DNA from: Thermomicrobiales bacterium
GTDB lineage: Bacteria; Chloroflexota; Chloroflexia; Thermomicrobiales; UBA6265
Direction of reading: 5' to 3'
DNA: 64,000 nucleotides
Assembly (NCBI GenBank): GCA_019637585.1
Contig: JAHBVL010000008.1
Location: 22,610 to 86,609 of the forward strand
In this document: positions 1-8,067 of the stretch, piece by piece
Layout of the letters: every line of letters starts with the position of its first letter
Position numbering within the stretch: the stretch's first letter is position 1
Notes under the pieces: model-generated
The model's database searches: none
Told to the model about the DNA's origin: nothing
What the model saw: the letters and a program-made list of their open reading frames with translations, nothing else
Program-made: the position numbers and the translations under genes

Positions 1-898
1 ACGGATCGCTCATCGAACCGAGGAACCTCGTACCAATGGCCAAGATCACATCCGCCGCCGGTCGCAGGGTTGCATCGGCAAGGTTGCTGACCACCAGGTC
101 TTCCCGATCGGAAACCACACCCCGGCCGTTCGATGAAAGAATGATCGGCGCCTGCAGCAGTGTTGCCAGGGCCAATAACGTCTCGCCAGCGCCACTCCGC
201 TGCAACCCCCCGCCGCCGTAGATGACGGGATTGAGTCCCGAAGCCAGCAGCCTGGCCGCGGCCTGGATCGCGTCCAGATCGAGCGCGGGCGAGCTCTGCC
301 CGGCGACATCACCGCCCAGATCAACGCTCCCCTCGGCAAAGAAGGTGTCGGGCGGCACCTCCACCGTCACCGGGCGTGGTCGCCCCGACCGGAGCTGGCG
401 GAACGCCTCATGCAGCATGCCGGGAATCTCGGCCGGCGTCGTGGAGCGTTGCTGATGTTTCGAGAAAGAACGGGCCATCTCCAGCTGGTAGGGCACCTCA
501 TGCAGCATGCCCCGGCCTACGCCGATCAAATCTGAGCGAATCTGCCCGGTCAGACAAAGCACCGGTGAATTGCAGGCGTACGCCGTGGCCAGACCAGCCG
601 CGGCATTCATCAATCCGGGTCCGGGCACCACCAGGCAGACCCCTTCCCGGCCAGTCACCCGGGCATAGCCGTCTGCCATGTAGGCCGTCGCCTGTTCGTG
701 CCGGGTATGAATCACCCGAAGGTCGTCTGTCGCGTCGTACAGCGCCGAGAAGAGCCCATCGAGCTGCACACCTGGCAGGCCAAAAATCGTATCGACGCCA
801 TATCGCTGGAGCATGGCCACCATCGCCTGCCCACCGGTCATCGTGCGCGAATTCGAATCGAGATGCTGATCTGGTTTGGCGAGAACGGACGAGCTCAC
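1..898 (-). CDS. Thiamine-diphosphate-dependent enzyme, acetolactate-synthase-like (3' end outside window)
   Basis: About 299 N-terminal residues are visible; the gene continues past base 1. The TPP-binding N-terminal (Pyr) domain spans roughly residues 20-185, with FGLPG (39-43) and the catalytic Glu68 in RHEQATAYMADGYAR. The central Rossmann-like domain begins near residue 205 (NPVIYGGGGLQ). The layout is that of acetolactate synthase, glyoxylate carboligase or benzoylformate decarboxylase relatives; the C-terminal PP domain that would separate these is missing. I chose GTG at 898 because AAGGAG lies six bases upstream. An internal ATG at 841 is in frame but lacks a good ribosome site. The substrate cannot be decided from this fragment. 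Confidence 0.85.
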   Translation of the reverse strand, partial: MSSSVLAKPDQHLDSNSRTMTGGQAMVAMLQRYGVDTIFGLPGVQLDGLFSALYDATDDLRVIHTRHEQATAYMADGYARVTGREGVCLVVPGPGLMNAAAGLATAYACNSPVLCLTGQIRSDLIGVGRGMLHEVPYQLEMARSFSKHQQRSTTPAEIPGMLHEAFRQLRSGRPRPVTVEVPPDTFFAEGSVDLGGDVAGQSSPALDLDAIQAAARLLASGLNPVIYGGGGLQRSGAGETLLALATLLQAPIILSSNGRGVVSDREDLVVSNLADATLRPAADVILAIGTRFLGSMSDP

Positions 899-1153
899 GG
901 CAACTCCTTGAACGGTGCAACGCGGTGCAGCATCAACGGCGATGTGACCCACAATCGCACCAGCAGACGGCAATTCTAATCGTTGTTGATCAGGGCAAGA
1001 CTCTGCACGGGAAAGTGGCGCCAGCGTGGCTTTTCCCTGTGAGTGCTGTCGTTACAATAGCCGTTGAATCAGGAATCGCCCGGTGACGCGCTGCCGCTTG
1101 CGAAGTGACCGTGCGAGCATGAGGCTGGACCAGCAACCAGACAGGATCGCGCC

Positions 1154-1855
1154 TTGAGATCAGAAGCCGACAAGTGGAAAGTACCGGAAAGCGATCCGGC
1201 CGGACATGGCGCCTCCGGGCGGATCAATGTTCCGGGCGGAGCGTCCAGCGCCGATCTCCCCGTGATCGACGATGAGCGCGGTCTCCTGATCTTCTGCGGC
1301 ATGTGTGGCGCGCTCAATCCCACGACCAGCTACTACTGCGCCGCCTGCGGGTCGACCCTCGTCGACGCATTTCACGCGACCGAGGGACTGCGCGTTTTCG
1401 AGCGGCCGGACGCCGCTTCCCGCATCATCGACATCGTTCCAACCGGCGCCACCCTCGATATCAACGAGGATCCGGATGCTCCCAGTGACTACGTCCGCGT
1501 CCGCCTGGAGAATGGCAAGCTCGGTTATATCCGGCTGGCCGAAGTAGCGGCCATGGCCGCGGCGCCCGCTTCCGGCCCGACGGTTGGCGGCAATCCCGAT
1601 ATCAACACCAACGCGCGAGGCTGCGTTTCGACGACAGGCGCCCTTGCTTCTCTCGCCCTGCTGATCCTCCTGTCCTCTCTTGCGTTCTATCTGATCAATC
1701 AGGAAGACTCGGCGGAAGCGGGATTCCTGGCGCTGGTGACCTGCATGGTCGTCGCGCCACTCTGCCTGCTGATGATCATCCTCTACCTCATGGCCCGGGA
1801 TCGCGAAGACCGGACGCTGGAAGCCGAAGAAGAAGCCCTTCTCCGAGAAGAATGA
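1154..1855 (+). CDS. Zinc-ribbon / SH3-like membrane protein, function unknown
   Basis: A 233-residue protein with a clear domain order. A four-cysteine zinc ribbon (C48, C51, C62, C65) is followed by a bacterial SH3-like segment (about 78-133, ending KLGYIRLAEV) and two hydrophobic helices (about 157-178 and 188-211). The tail is charged and Glu-rich. This suggests a two-pass membrane protein with a cytosolic metal-ribbon head. The start is TTG at 1154; the frame is closed by a stop at 1106-1108, so no longer ATG version exists. Ribosome-site support is weak (ACAGG). It stands alone between oppositely oriented genes, and I do not recognise a specific family. Confidence 0.65.
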   Translation: MRSEADKWKVPESDPAGHGASGRINVPGGASSADLPVIDDERGLLIFCGMCGALNPTTSYYCAACGSTLVDAFHATEGLRVFERPDAASRIIDIVPTGATLDINEDPDAPSDYVRVRLENGKLGYIRLAEVAAMAAAPASGPTVGGNPDINTNARGCVSTTGALASLALLILLSSLAFYLINQEDSAEAGFLALVTCMVVAPLCLLMIILYLMARDREDRTLEAEEEALLREE

Positions 1856-1875
1856 GGACGGGCCCGACACAACGA

Positions 1876-1903
1876 CCACCGGTTGAAAACCGGTGGCTAA
1901 CAC
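1876..1903 (-). repeat. TTAG-headed hairpin repeat, copy 1
   Basis: On the minus strand this reads GTGTTAG followed by a perfect hairpin with arms CCACCGGTT and AACCGGTGG. It is almost identical to the copy at 6672-6697, in the opposite orientation. Related hairpins with changed but still paired arms lie at 49607-49634 and 51004-51030. It sits just after the stop of the zinc-ribbon gene. Confidence 0.8.
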
Positions 1904-2045
1904 GCCTCGTCCTCGACGCCAAGACTGTTGGCTATCCTGATCATGTGAACAGGAAAGGCTGGTCTATCCCAGGCGATGTCACCTCAGGACAAACCAACCC
2001 ATCAGCGTGAACGAGGAGTCTCAGCCTTTGGCTTCAGCCATCGGA

Positions 2046-2534
2046 TTAGCTGGCCTGCTCCTGATCCCAGAGCTGGCGTTGCACCTGCATGTGACCGAGA
2101 TGCTGCGCGGTGTGGTCAAGCGCATGGATGATGCCCTGCGCTTTCGGCATTTCCGCCCGGCTGACTCCCTGGGCGGGATTCGCCTCCCGGCGGTAGATCG
2201 ATCGCAGATCGTCGTCGGTCAGATTGGCGAACAATGCGGCGAGCTCCGCCAGCCAGGCGTCATACCGCGCCCGGATCGACGCGATCGAACCGCTCGCCTC
2301 GAACTCCGCCAAGCGCTGCCGGTTCAGATCCCTGCCGCCGACGGCCTGTAGCGTCCAGAACTCTCCGGCTCCGGCGATGTGGGTCGCCATACCGTACATC
2401 GTGCTGATATCCCCATGCGCCTGACTCGTTTTCCAGGTGGCCAGCGCATCCTCCGGCATCCCTTCCATCGTTTCGATGACCTGATTCAGGAGTTTTTCCA
2501 GCGTCGCGAGAACGGCATCGTTGTACGGATTCAT
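2046..2534 (-). CDS. DinB-family (four-helix, metal-dependent) protein
   Basis: 162 residues, the usual DinB-superfamily length. The likely metal triad is His52 (MATHIAGAGEFW), His141 and His145 (LDHTAQHLGH), the spacing expected of DinB/YfiT-type four-helix bundles. Family members are often thiol-dependent transferases or of unknown role. ATG at 2534 is preceded by AGAGGAG. It begins nine bases after the MBL hydrolase and is probably the last gene of a PHP-MBL-DinB operon. The substrate is unknown. Two further DinB-like genes lie at 37683 and 38333. Confidence 0.8.
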   Translation of the reverse strand: MNPYNDAVLATLEKLLNQVIETMEGMPEDALATWKTSQAHGDISTMYGMATHIAGAGEFWTLQAVGGRDLNRQRLAEFEASGSIASIRARYDAWLAELAALFANLTDDDLRSIYRREANPAQGVSRAEMPKAQGIIHALDHTAQHLGHMQVQRQLWDQEQAS

Positions 2535-2543
2535 GGCACTCCT

Positions 2544-3170
2544 CTATCGATATGACTGCAACCAGGGTTCAGCGCCGATCGTCGTCGGCAACCCATGTCC
2601 GGGATAGACCGTCACCTCTCCGGGCAGAACAGCCAACCGCTTCAAACTGGCTGCCATGTCGGTTTGCGACGCGCCCGGTATGTCGATTCTGCCGTGACCA
2701 TTGGGAAAAAGCACGTCCCCGCCCAGGAAGACCCTGTCTGCCTCGGAGTACAGCGCCGTGTGACCCGGTTCATGACCCGGCAGATGCATGATCGCGAAGT
2801 TCGTCTCACCGAGCTCGACCGTTTCACCGTCCGCCACCAACCCGTCGATCGCGGCCGGTGCGATCTCGAATGGCAGATCGAGCGCACTCGATCCGGGCGA
2901 GGTCAAACCGGGAGCGCTCAGCGGATGCGCCAGAAGTGGCGCGCCGGTACGGTTCTTCATCTCGGCGGCATCTCCCACATGATCCCAATGGGCGTGGGTA
3001 ATGTAGATCAGCTCGATCGTGGCGCCAGCATCCTCTGCCGCGCTGATGACGTCATCGGTCGATCCCATTGGCGCGTCGATGATCAACGCTCGTTTAGTGG
3101 CATCGTCGATGACCAGATAGGCATTGGTCTCCAGCGGACCGGCGGGAAATGTCTGAATCGTCAGACTCAT
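2544..3170 (-). CDS. MBL-fold metallo-hydrolase, glyoxalase II-like
   Basis: 208 residues with the metallo-beta-lactamase signature THAHWDH (58-64). Further motifs are HLPGHEPGH, a GGDVLF aspartate and the terminal YPGHG histidine, so a full binuclear zinc site is present. The size and order fit the small hydroxyacylglutathione-hydrolase-like clade, acting on thioesters or related substrates in the cytosol. The frame stays open upstream, but ATG at 3170 overlaps the stop of the PHP gene as ATGA, which points to coupled translation, so I reject the longer version. The substrate is unknown. Confidence 0.88.
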   Translation of the reverse strand: MSLTIQTFPAGPLETNAYLVIDDATKRALIIDAPMGSTDDVISAAEDAGATIELIYITHAHWDHVGDAAEMKNRTGAPLLAHPLSAPGLTSPGSSALDLPFEIAPAAIDGLVADGETVELGETNFAIMHLPGHEPGHTALYSEADRVFLGGDVLFPNGHGRIDIPGASQTDMAASLKRLAVLPGEVTVYPGHGLPTTIGAEPWLQSYR

Positions 3171-4183
3171 GCGGAAACAGCTCCTTCCTCGGTGCGTTCG
3201 TGATGGACATCCTGTTGCGGCTCTGCTGTCTGGCTCTCGTCCGGTCCGGGCGCGGGAGCGGGCGGCTGAGCAGGCAATGGCTCCATGCTGCTCGTCCAGA
3301 CCGGACCATTGGTATCGACATCGACAATCAGCCCCAGCCGCTCGAGCAGAGCGGCGCACCAGGCAGCGCGCCAGGGTTTGGGATCGACCGGTTTGCCGGG
3401 AGCATGTGAATCGGAACCACAGGAAATAAGCAAGCCACGCCGCTCGGCGATCTCCCGGTAGAGTGCGGTCTGCTCAGCGGTGTGAGAACGATAGTGCGCT
3501 TCCAGGCCATCCATCGGCGCGATCGGCAATAGCCGGTCGAGGTCCGCGTCGGTAACCACGCCGACCGCATCGTCCCGCCCGGGATGCGCCACAACGCAGA
3601 CTCCACCTGCCTCATGAGCGGCCGCGACAACCGCTTCGACCGGCAGATCGGCGGTGAATGTCCCTCCCAGCGAAACCAGCATCTCAGCGGCTTCCTTCAG
3701 ATTCGGGGCATGTTTGTCCTGAATCACCGCCGAGAGCACATGGAATGGCCACAGGACCCGACCGTTGCGAATCTCTTCGAGCGACGGCAGATCCCGCCCT
3801 GAAGCGATGAATCGCTCGCGAGCGTCGATGGCGTTGATGTTCAGCTGGTCGTCGATATCCCGCATCAGCGCCAGAAATGGCCGGGCCGCGGCATCATCGC
3901 GATCCGGCCGGATGCCGTAGACCAGGATGTGCAGTTGCCGCTCTTCCCATTTGCAGGTGACCTCGACGCCAGGGATGACCGTCACCCCTCTTTGCCGTCC
4001 CAGGTCGATCGCCTCGACGACCGATTTCTGAGAGTCGTGATCGCAGACGGCAGCGACCGCGAAGTCGTGCTCCGCCAGATAGGTTGTCAGGGTGTCGGGT
4101 GTCCAGAATCCGTCGCTGGCCAGGGTGTGGAGGTGCAGATCGACGCGATCGGTCCCGTGCAGCGATTCGTGTGGGTCAGCCAT
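3167..4183 (-). CDS. PHP-domain phosphoesterase
   Basis: 338 residues. The PHP motifs are in order: DLHLHT (15-20), CDHD (47-50), GVEVTC, VVAHPGRDD and GSDSHAPGK. These are the metal ligands of polymerase-and-histidinol-phosphatase-type phosphoesterases, such as nucleoside 3',5'-bisphosphate hydrolases. The last 45 residues are a proline- and glutamate-rich low-complexity tail. It is the first gene of the PHP-MBL-DinB operon and diverges from the phosphomannomutase gene across a 141-base gap that holds an inverted repeat. The precise substrate is not decidable from sequence. Confidence 0.85.
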   Translation of the reverse strand: MADPHESLHGTDRVDLHLHTLASDGFWTPDTLTTYLAEHDFAVAAVCDHDSQKSVVEAIDLGRQRGVTVIPGVEVTCKWEERQLHILVYGIRPDRDDAAARPFLALMRDIDDQLNINAIDARERFIASGRDLPSLEEIRNGRVLWPFHVLSAVIQDKHAPNLKEAAEMLVSLGGTFTADLPVEAVVAAAHEAGGVCVVAHPGRDDAVGVVTDADLDRLLPIAPMDGLEAHYRSHTAEQTALYREIAERRGLLISCGSDSHAPGKPVDPKPWRAAWCAALLERLGLIVDVDTNGPVWTSSMEPLPAQPPAPAPGPDESQTAEPQQDVHHERTEEGAVSA

Positions 4184-4203
4184 GAATACCAGTTCTCTCT
4201 TCA

Positions 4204-4223
4204 GGACTCATCCGGTTGAGTCC
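4204..4223. promoter_or_regulatory. Inverted repeat in the divergent PHP / phosphomannomutase gap
   Basis: GGACTCA and TGAGTCC are perfect 7-base arms around TCCGGT. The element lies about 20 bases upstream of the PHP start and 100 bases upstream of the phosphomannomutase start, so it could be an operator or a leader hairpin for either gene. No clear -35/-10 pair was found beside it. Confidence 0.35.
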
Positions 4224-4324
4224 TCTACGAGAGTCTACTCCCACCCGAAAAGCTTGCGCGGCACGGCTTGAGCGTGTCACCATCGGTCCGGCCGTTGGCC
4301 CGCAACGTTGATCAGGAGTGCGAC

Positions 4325-5707
4325 ATGACCGTGACCCCGAATCAGAAACCGGAGACCTACGCGCTCTTCAAGGCGTACGACATCCGCGGCGTCGCTCCGT
4401 CCGAACTCGACCCCGATGTCGCCTATTCAGTCGGCCGGGCGCTCGTGGCCTATCTGCAACCGTCGGAAGTCGCAGTCGGTCGCGATATGCGTGTTTCGGG
4501 CGACGTGCTGGCCGCGGCGCTGATCGACGGCATTCGGGACCAGGGAGCGGACGTCGTTGATGTCGGGCTCGTATCCACCGATGCGCTCTACTTCGCCGTC
4601 GGCAAGTTCGGGTATGCCGCGGGCGTGATGATCACCGCATCCCACAACCCGCCCCAGTACAACGGGTTCAAGATCTGCCGGGAAGAAGCGCGGGCGCTTT
4701 CGCTGGAAGATGGAATCGGCCAGATACGCGATCTGGTCGTCACCGGCAAGATCAGCGATCCACCGGGCGGACGTCGCGGCGACGTGATCCGCAAGGAAAT
4801 CATCCAGGACTACGTCGATCAGGCGGTTTCGCTCGTCGATGTCTCCGCGTTCAAGCCGTTCAAAGTCGTGGTCGATGCCGGCAACGGCATGGCCGGCAAG
4901 ACGATTCCGCCCCTCTTCGACAAGCTGCCCTGCGATCTGGTGCCTCTCTTTTTCGACCTCGACGGCACGTTTCCCAACCACCTGGCCAACCCGATCGATC
5001 CCAAGAACATGGTCGATCTGCAGGCGGCGGTCATCGAGCACAAGGCCGATCTCGGCGTGGCGTTCGATGGCGATGCCGACCGGATGTTTCTGGTCGACGA
5101 GCAGGGCAAGCTCATCGGCGGGGATATCACCACCGCCATGGTGGCCATCTCGATTCTGGAGAGCGATCCTGGCGCCGCGATCTGCTACAACCTGATCTGC
5201 TCCCGCTCGGTGCCGGAAACGATCGCGGCCCACGGCGGCAGACCGGTCCGCACCCCCGTCGGTCACTCGCTGATCAAGAAGATCATGCGCGAAGAGGACG
5301 CCGTTTTCGGCGGTGAACACTCGGGACACTATTACTTCAGGGACAACTGGTACGCCGACTCCGGGCTCTTCGCCATGCTCCGCGTTCTGCAGCTGATGTC
5401 CAGCGCGGGCAAGCCGCTTTCCGAGGTGGCGGGGCCGATCGACACCCGTATCCGCAGCGGCGAGATCAATCTCGAAATCGAGGACAAGCCAGCCGCGATC
5501 GATCGGGTGAAGCGCTACTACGAAGACGCCGGCGCCGAGATCGACGAGTTCGATGGGCTGACCGTGCAACAGTCCGACCGGTGGCTCAACATCCGCGCAT
5601 CGAACACGGAGCCTCTCTTGCGGGTCAACGTCGAGGGGGACACAAACGAGGCGATGGAGTCGCTGCGAGACGAAGTCCTGTCGATCATCGCCCCCGCTCG
5701 TGGATAG
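4325..5707 (+). CDS. Phosphomannomutase / phosphoglucomutase
   Basis: 460 residues, the normal length for the alpha-D-phosphohexomutase family. The phosphoserine loop is TASHNP (Ser106), the magnesium loop is GDADR (249-253), the sugar-binding loop is GEHSGH (330-335) and the phosphate-binding segment is RASNTEP (424-430). The enzyme interconverts hexose 6- and 1-phosphates for nucleotide-sugar and polysaccharide synthesis. The frame is open from 4268, but ATG at 4325 follows GGAG at the right spacing and starts close to the conserved KAYDIRG. It overlaps the next gene by eight bases. ManB-type versus PgcA-type specificity cannot be assigned here. Confidence 0.93.
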   Translation: MTVTPNQKPETYALFKAYDIRGVAPSELDPDVAYSVGRALVAYLQPSEVAVGRDMRVSGDVLAAALIDGIRDQGADVVDVGLVSTDALYFAVGKFGYAAGVMITASHNPPQYNGFKICREEARALSLEDGIGQIRDLVVTGKISDPPGGRRGDVIRKEIIQDYVDQAVSLVDVSAFKPFKVVVDAGNGMAGKTIPPLFDKLPCDLVPLFFDLDGTFPNHLANPIDPKNMVDLQAAVIEHKADLGVAFDGDADRMFLVDEQGKLIGGDITTAMVAISILESDPGAAICYNLICSRSVPETIAAHGGRPVRTPVGHSLIKKIMREEDAVFGGEHSGHYYFRDNWYADSGLFAMLRVLQLMSSAGKPLSEVAGPIDTRIRSGEINLEIEDKPAAIDRVKRYYEDAGAEIDEFDGLTVQQSDRWLNIRASNTEPLLRVNVEGDTNEAMESLRDEVLSIIAPARG

Positions 5708-6239
5708 CCCACTTCGTCCGGTCGATCGGCTCACCTGGGCCAATCTGGCGCCCGGCACGGAGATCGAGATCGTCAAACTGGCGCCCGGTGGAGAGGAAGT
5801 CACTCGCTACCCGGGGATCATTCAGGCTGCGCCGCACAACAGCGAGGAGTGGATCGTCGCGGAGGCGTGGTGGACTCGCGAGTCGCTGCATGTCGGCGAA
5901 CTCCTCTTTGCCACCGGCGACAGGCTGCTGGAGTACTTCTCACCCAGTCATCCATACGACGCCTTTGCCGTCTTTTCTCCGGCAGGCGTACTGCGCGGCT
6001 GGTATGCCAACGTCACCTGGCCGTCCTGGATGGACCTGGACGGCCACCAGCCCGTCCTCTACTGGCACGACCTCTACGTCGACCTCATCGCCCTCCCAAA
6101 TGGCTCCTATACCATCATGGACGAGGATGAGCTGGCGGCGGCGCCAATCGCCGCCGACGTCAGAGCAATGGTTCAGACCGCACGCGACGAGCTGATCCGG
6201 CGATTCAAGAACCGAGAGCTGCCGTTCATCGACGGATAG
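5700..6239 (+). CDS. DUF402 domain protein
   Basis: 179 residues. The central part (about 60-165, with WYANVTWPSW, YWHDLYVDLIALPNG and MDEDEL) fits the DUF402/FomD-like fold, whose members include nucleotide-diphosphate hydrolases. The start is GTG at 5700 inside the last codons of the phosphomannomutase gene, so the two are probably co-translated. A link to nucleotide-sugar turnover is only suggested by that neighbour. Confidence 0.75.
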   Translation: MDSPLRPVDRLTWANLAPGTEIEIVKLAPGGEEVTRYPGIIQAAPHNSEEWIVAEAWWTRESLHVGELLFATGDRLLEYFSPSHPYDAFAVFSPAGVLRGWYANVTWPSWMDLDGHQPVLYWHDLYVDLIALPNGSYTIMDEDELAAAPIAADVRAMVQTARDELIRRFKNRELPFIDG

Positions 6240-6355
6240 CCTCAATCGGCCAGATTGATCTCGCAACGTGCGCGAGATCATCCGGGATCCAACGGTCGTC
6301 ACGCCGCATCAGCGGCGACGGAGTTGAGAGCCCCTGCTTGGACCGCGCAGGGTGC

Positions 6356-6396
6356 CCCCCTCTCCCGCGGTCGGGAGAGGGGCCGGGGGTGAGGGA
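6356..6396 (+). repeat. CCCTCTCCC palindrome repeat
   Basis: CCTCTCCCG and CGGGAGAGG are inverted arms, followed by GGCCGGGGGTGAGGGA. The same arrangement occurs at 31366-31445, 34931-35007, 37152-37230 and 49467-49506, and in altered form at 55224-55262. Confidence 0.85.
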
Positions 6397-6558
6397 AGTT
6401 CCGTGGTCGGGAGTCCGGGGTCCAAAGCCCCAAACGCGTCTTCTACTCCCAACTATCCGCCTCGTCGGGCCACAGGTGCCCGAACTACGATTGCACCTCT
6501 CCCTGGGTCATGAAATGCGGCGTGGTCGTTGAGGTTCCTTATCGACCTCCGGTCGATT

Positions 6559-6583
6559 GCTCCGGCAGAGCGCCGGAGCCTAC
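6559..6583 (-). repeat. GTAG-headed hairpin (REP-like)
   Basis: The minus strand reads GTAG followed directly by the arms GCTCCGGC and GCCGGAGC around GCTCT. The head tetranucleotide is shared with 34676, 42515 and 63958 while the arm sequence differs and remains paired. Confidence 0.65.
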
Positions 6584-6671
6584 GTTGACCGCCTGCCGCC
6601 AGCAGGGTGGGTTTCTCATCCAGAACAGATGGCAGAGTCAGCCAACGATCTCGTCACCTTAGCCGAGGAGT

Positions 6672-6697
6672 GTTAGCCACCGGTCTTCAACCGGTGG
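6672..6697 (+). repeat. TTAG-headed hairpin repeat, copy 2
   Basis: GTTAG precedes arms CCACCGGT and ACCGGTGG. It matches the copy at 1876-1903 on the other strand with one loop-side change, and lies ten bases from the end of the P1 peptidase gene. Confidence 0.8.
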
Positions 6698-6706
6698 TTT
6701 CTCAGG

Positions 6707-7840
6707 CTAGACCCGGTTCAACCGTCCAAACCGCTCAACAACCTCCTGCAACCCATCGAGAGGAATCGATTCGCACAGGCGGTCGTTGACGCCGACCATC
6801 GTTTCGGCCATGCACAGGGCGTTGATGATCGCTTCTTCCGTTGCTTCGGCGGCGCCCTCGAAGAGGGGGCTGATTTCGCTGTTCGGGAAGTGCCGGACGC
6901 TCGTCAACGCACGAGCGCCGGCCGGGTCGGCACCGCGATTGCCGGTGCTGAAAGCCAGAAAGAGGTCGCCGCTGCCGTTCGAACCAAATCCACCGACTCT
7001 GGCCAGTCCGATCGTGGCCCGCTGCGCGAGGCGCTTGCATTGGTGGGGCAGCAACGGTGCATCGGTCGCCAGGATCACGATGATCGAACCCGCGCCGGGA
7101 TCCTGGGGCTTTCGGACGAATCTCGAACCGGACGACACCACATCGACGCCGATCGCTTCGCCGACGGGCGCGCCGTCGACACGCAGCAGGGATCGCGAGC
7201 CGTAGTTGGCCTGCACCAGGGCTCCCACGATCCATTCGCCGCCAGCTGCGCTGACAACTCGCGAAGACGTGCCGATCCCACCCTTGAACTCATGGCAGAT
7301 CATGCCGGTGCCGCCACCGACATTTCCCTCCGGCACCGGTCCGCTCTTCGCGCCATCGAGCGCCGCGAAGACGTGTTCGGCGCGGACGTGGAATCCGTTG
7401 ATATCGTTCAACCAGCCGTCATAGGTTTCGCCGACCACCGGCAACCCAAAGCTGAGATCTTCGTCATACACATTCGCCCGGGCTTCCCAGGCGATGATCG
7501 CGTCCCGCACCACCCCGACGCTATGGGTGTTGGTGATGCCGATCGGCGACGTCAGCAATCCCGACTCTTCGATCCAGGCGATGCCCGTCATCTCCCCATT
7601 GCCGTTCAGCTGGTGATACCCGGCGAAGATCGGATCGCGAGCGATACCGTCGGGATGCGGACGAATCATGGTGACCCCGGTGCGCACCGGCCCCTGGCCA
7701 ACAACTAGGTCACCCTCCCCTTCGATCAGCGTTGAATGCCCAACCGTGAGACCGGCGACGTCGGTGATGGCGTTCAACGGACCCGCTGGCATCCGGCCGA
7801 TCGTGATGCCCAGTTCTCGCGCTCGTTGCCTTTCCGTCAT
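6707..7840 (-). CDS. P1 family self-processing peptidase (DmpA/BapA-like)
   Basis: 377 residues. The sequence follows the DmpA family closely: ITDVAGLTVGHSTL near the N-terminus, GGGTGM (175-180), FKGGIGTSSR (185-194) and the Gly251-Ser252 junction in GAG|SIIVILATDAP. That junction is where relatives cut themselves to expose the nucleophilic serine of the beta chain; SNGSGDLFLAFST follows. Relatives are D-/beta-aminopeptidases. The ATG overlaps the stop of the carboxylase epsilon-like gene as ATGA. A role beside carboxylase genes is not obvious; it is probably the last gene of the long minus-strand series. Confidence 0.9.
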   Translation of the reverse strand: MTERQRARELGITIGRMPAGPLNAITDVAGLTVGHSTLIEGEGDLVVGQGPVRTGVTMIRPHPDGIARDPIFAGYHQLNGNGEMTGIAWIEESGLLTSPIGITNTHSVGVVRDAIIAWEARANVYDEDLSFGLPVVGETYDGWLNDINGFHVRAEHVFAALDGAKSGPVPEGNVGGGTGMICHEFKGGIGTSSRVVSAAGGEWIVGALVQANYGSRSLLRVDGAPVGEAIGVDVVSSGSRFVRKPQDPGAGSIIVILATDAPLLPHQCKRLAQRATIGLARVGGFGSNGSGDLFLAFSTGNRGADPAGARALTSVRHFPNSEISPLFEGAAEATEEAIINALCMAETMVGVNDRLCESIPLDGLQEVVERFGRLNRV

Positions 7841-8067
7841 CGTTCCAGCCAGTTCGGAAGGTCAGCGCCGCGATTGCTCGACGCCAAGCGGTTCAGATGC
7901 GCGCGACGACGCCCCGCCATCGCCCATCGCGATGGGACCTCGCCACTCTCTACGTCATCCTCCTTCACCGCCCGCAAATGGAGCAGGAGCGTGGCCAGCA
8001 CGGCATCTTCCTCGTCCTGCGACGGAACCGGATGGATCATGAGGCGAATATCGGGGATTTCACTCAT
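7837..8067 (-). CDS. Acyl-CoA carboxylase epsilon-like small subunit
   Basis: A 76-residue protein coupled by ATGA overlaps to the carboxylase beta gene upstream and the peptidase gene downstream. It shares the pattern of actinobacterial AccE/PccE epsilon subunits: a short helix-forming stretch (EEDAVLATLLLHLRAV) followed by a W-x-x-x-G-R-R-R segment near the C-terminus (about residues 49-56). Such subunits stabilise carboxylase holoenzymes. The assignment rests on context and this pattern, not on strong similarity. An upstream in-frame start exists but lies inside the beta gene. Confidence 0.7.
   Translation of the reverse strand: MSEIPDIRLMIHPVPSQDEEDAVLATLLLHLRAVKEDDVESGEVPSRWAMAGRRRAHLNRLASSNRGADLPNWLER

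Larger units (their letters stand above)
6240..6706. other. 467-base intergenic block filled with repeats
   Basis: No gene is supported here. It holds the palindrome at 6356-6396, a GTAG hairpin at 6559-6583 and a TTAG hairpin at 6672-6697. The genes on each side converge, so these hairpins could also stop transcription from both directions. Confidence 0.7.

Noticed and set aside
3171..3359. N-terminal extension of the MBL hydrolase frame
   Set aside because: It lies entirely inside the PHP gene; the ATGA overlap at 3170 is the better start.
4427..5803. 458-codon minus-strand frame opposite the phosphomannomutase
   Set aside because: Antisense shadow; the plus-strand enzyme has all catalytic motifs.
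6338..6532. 64-codon frame in the intergenic repeat block
   Set aside because: It is a translation of the CCCTCTCCC palindrome and has no start signal.
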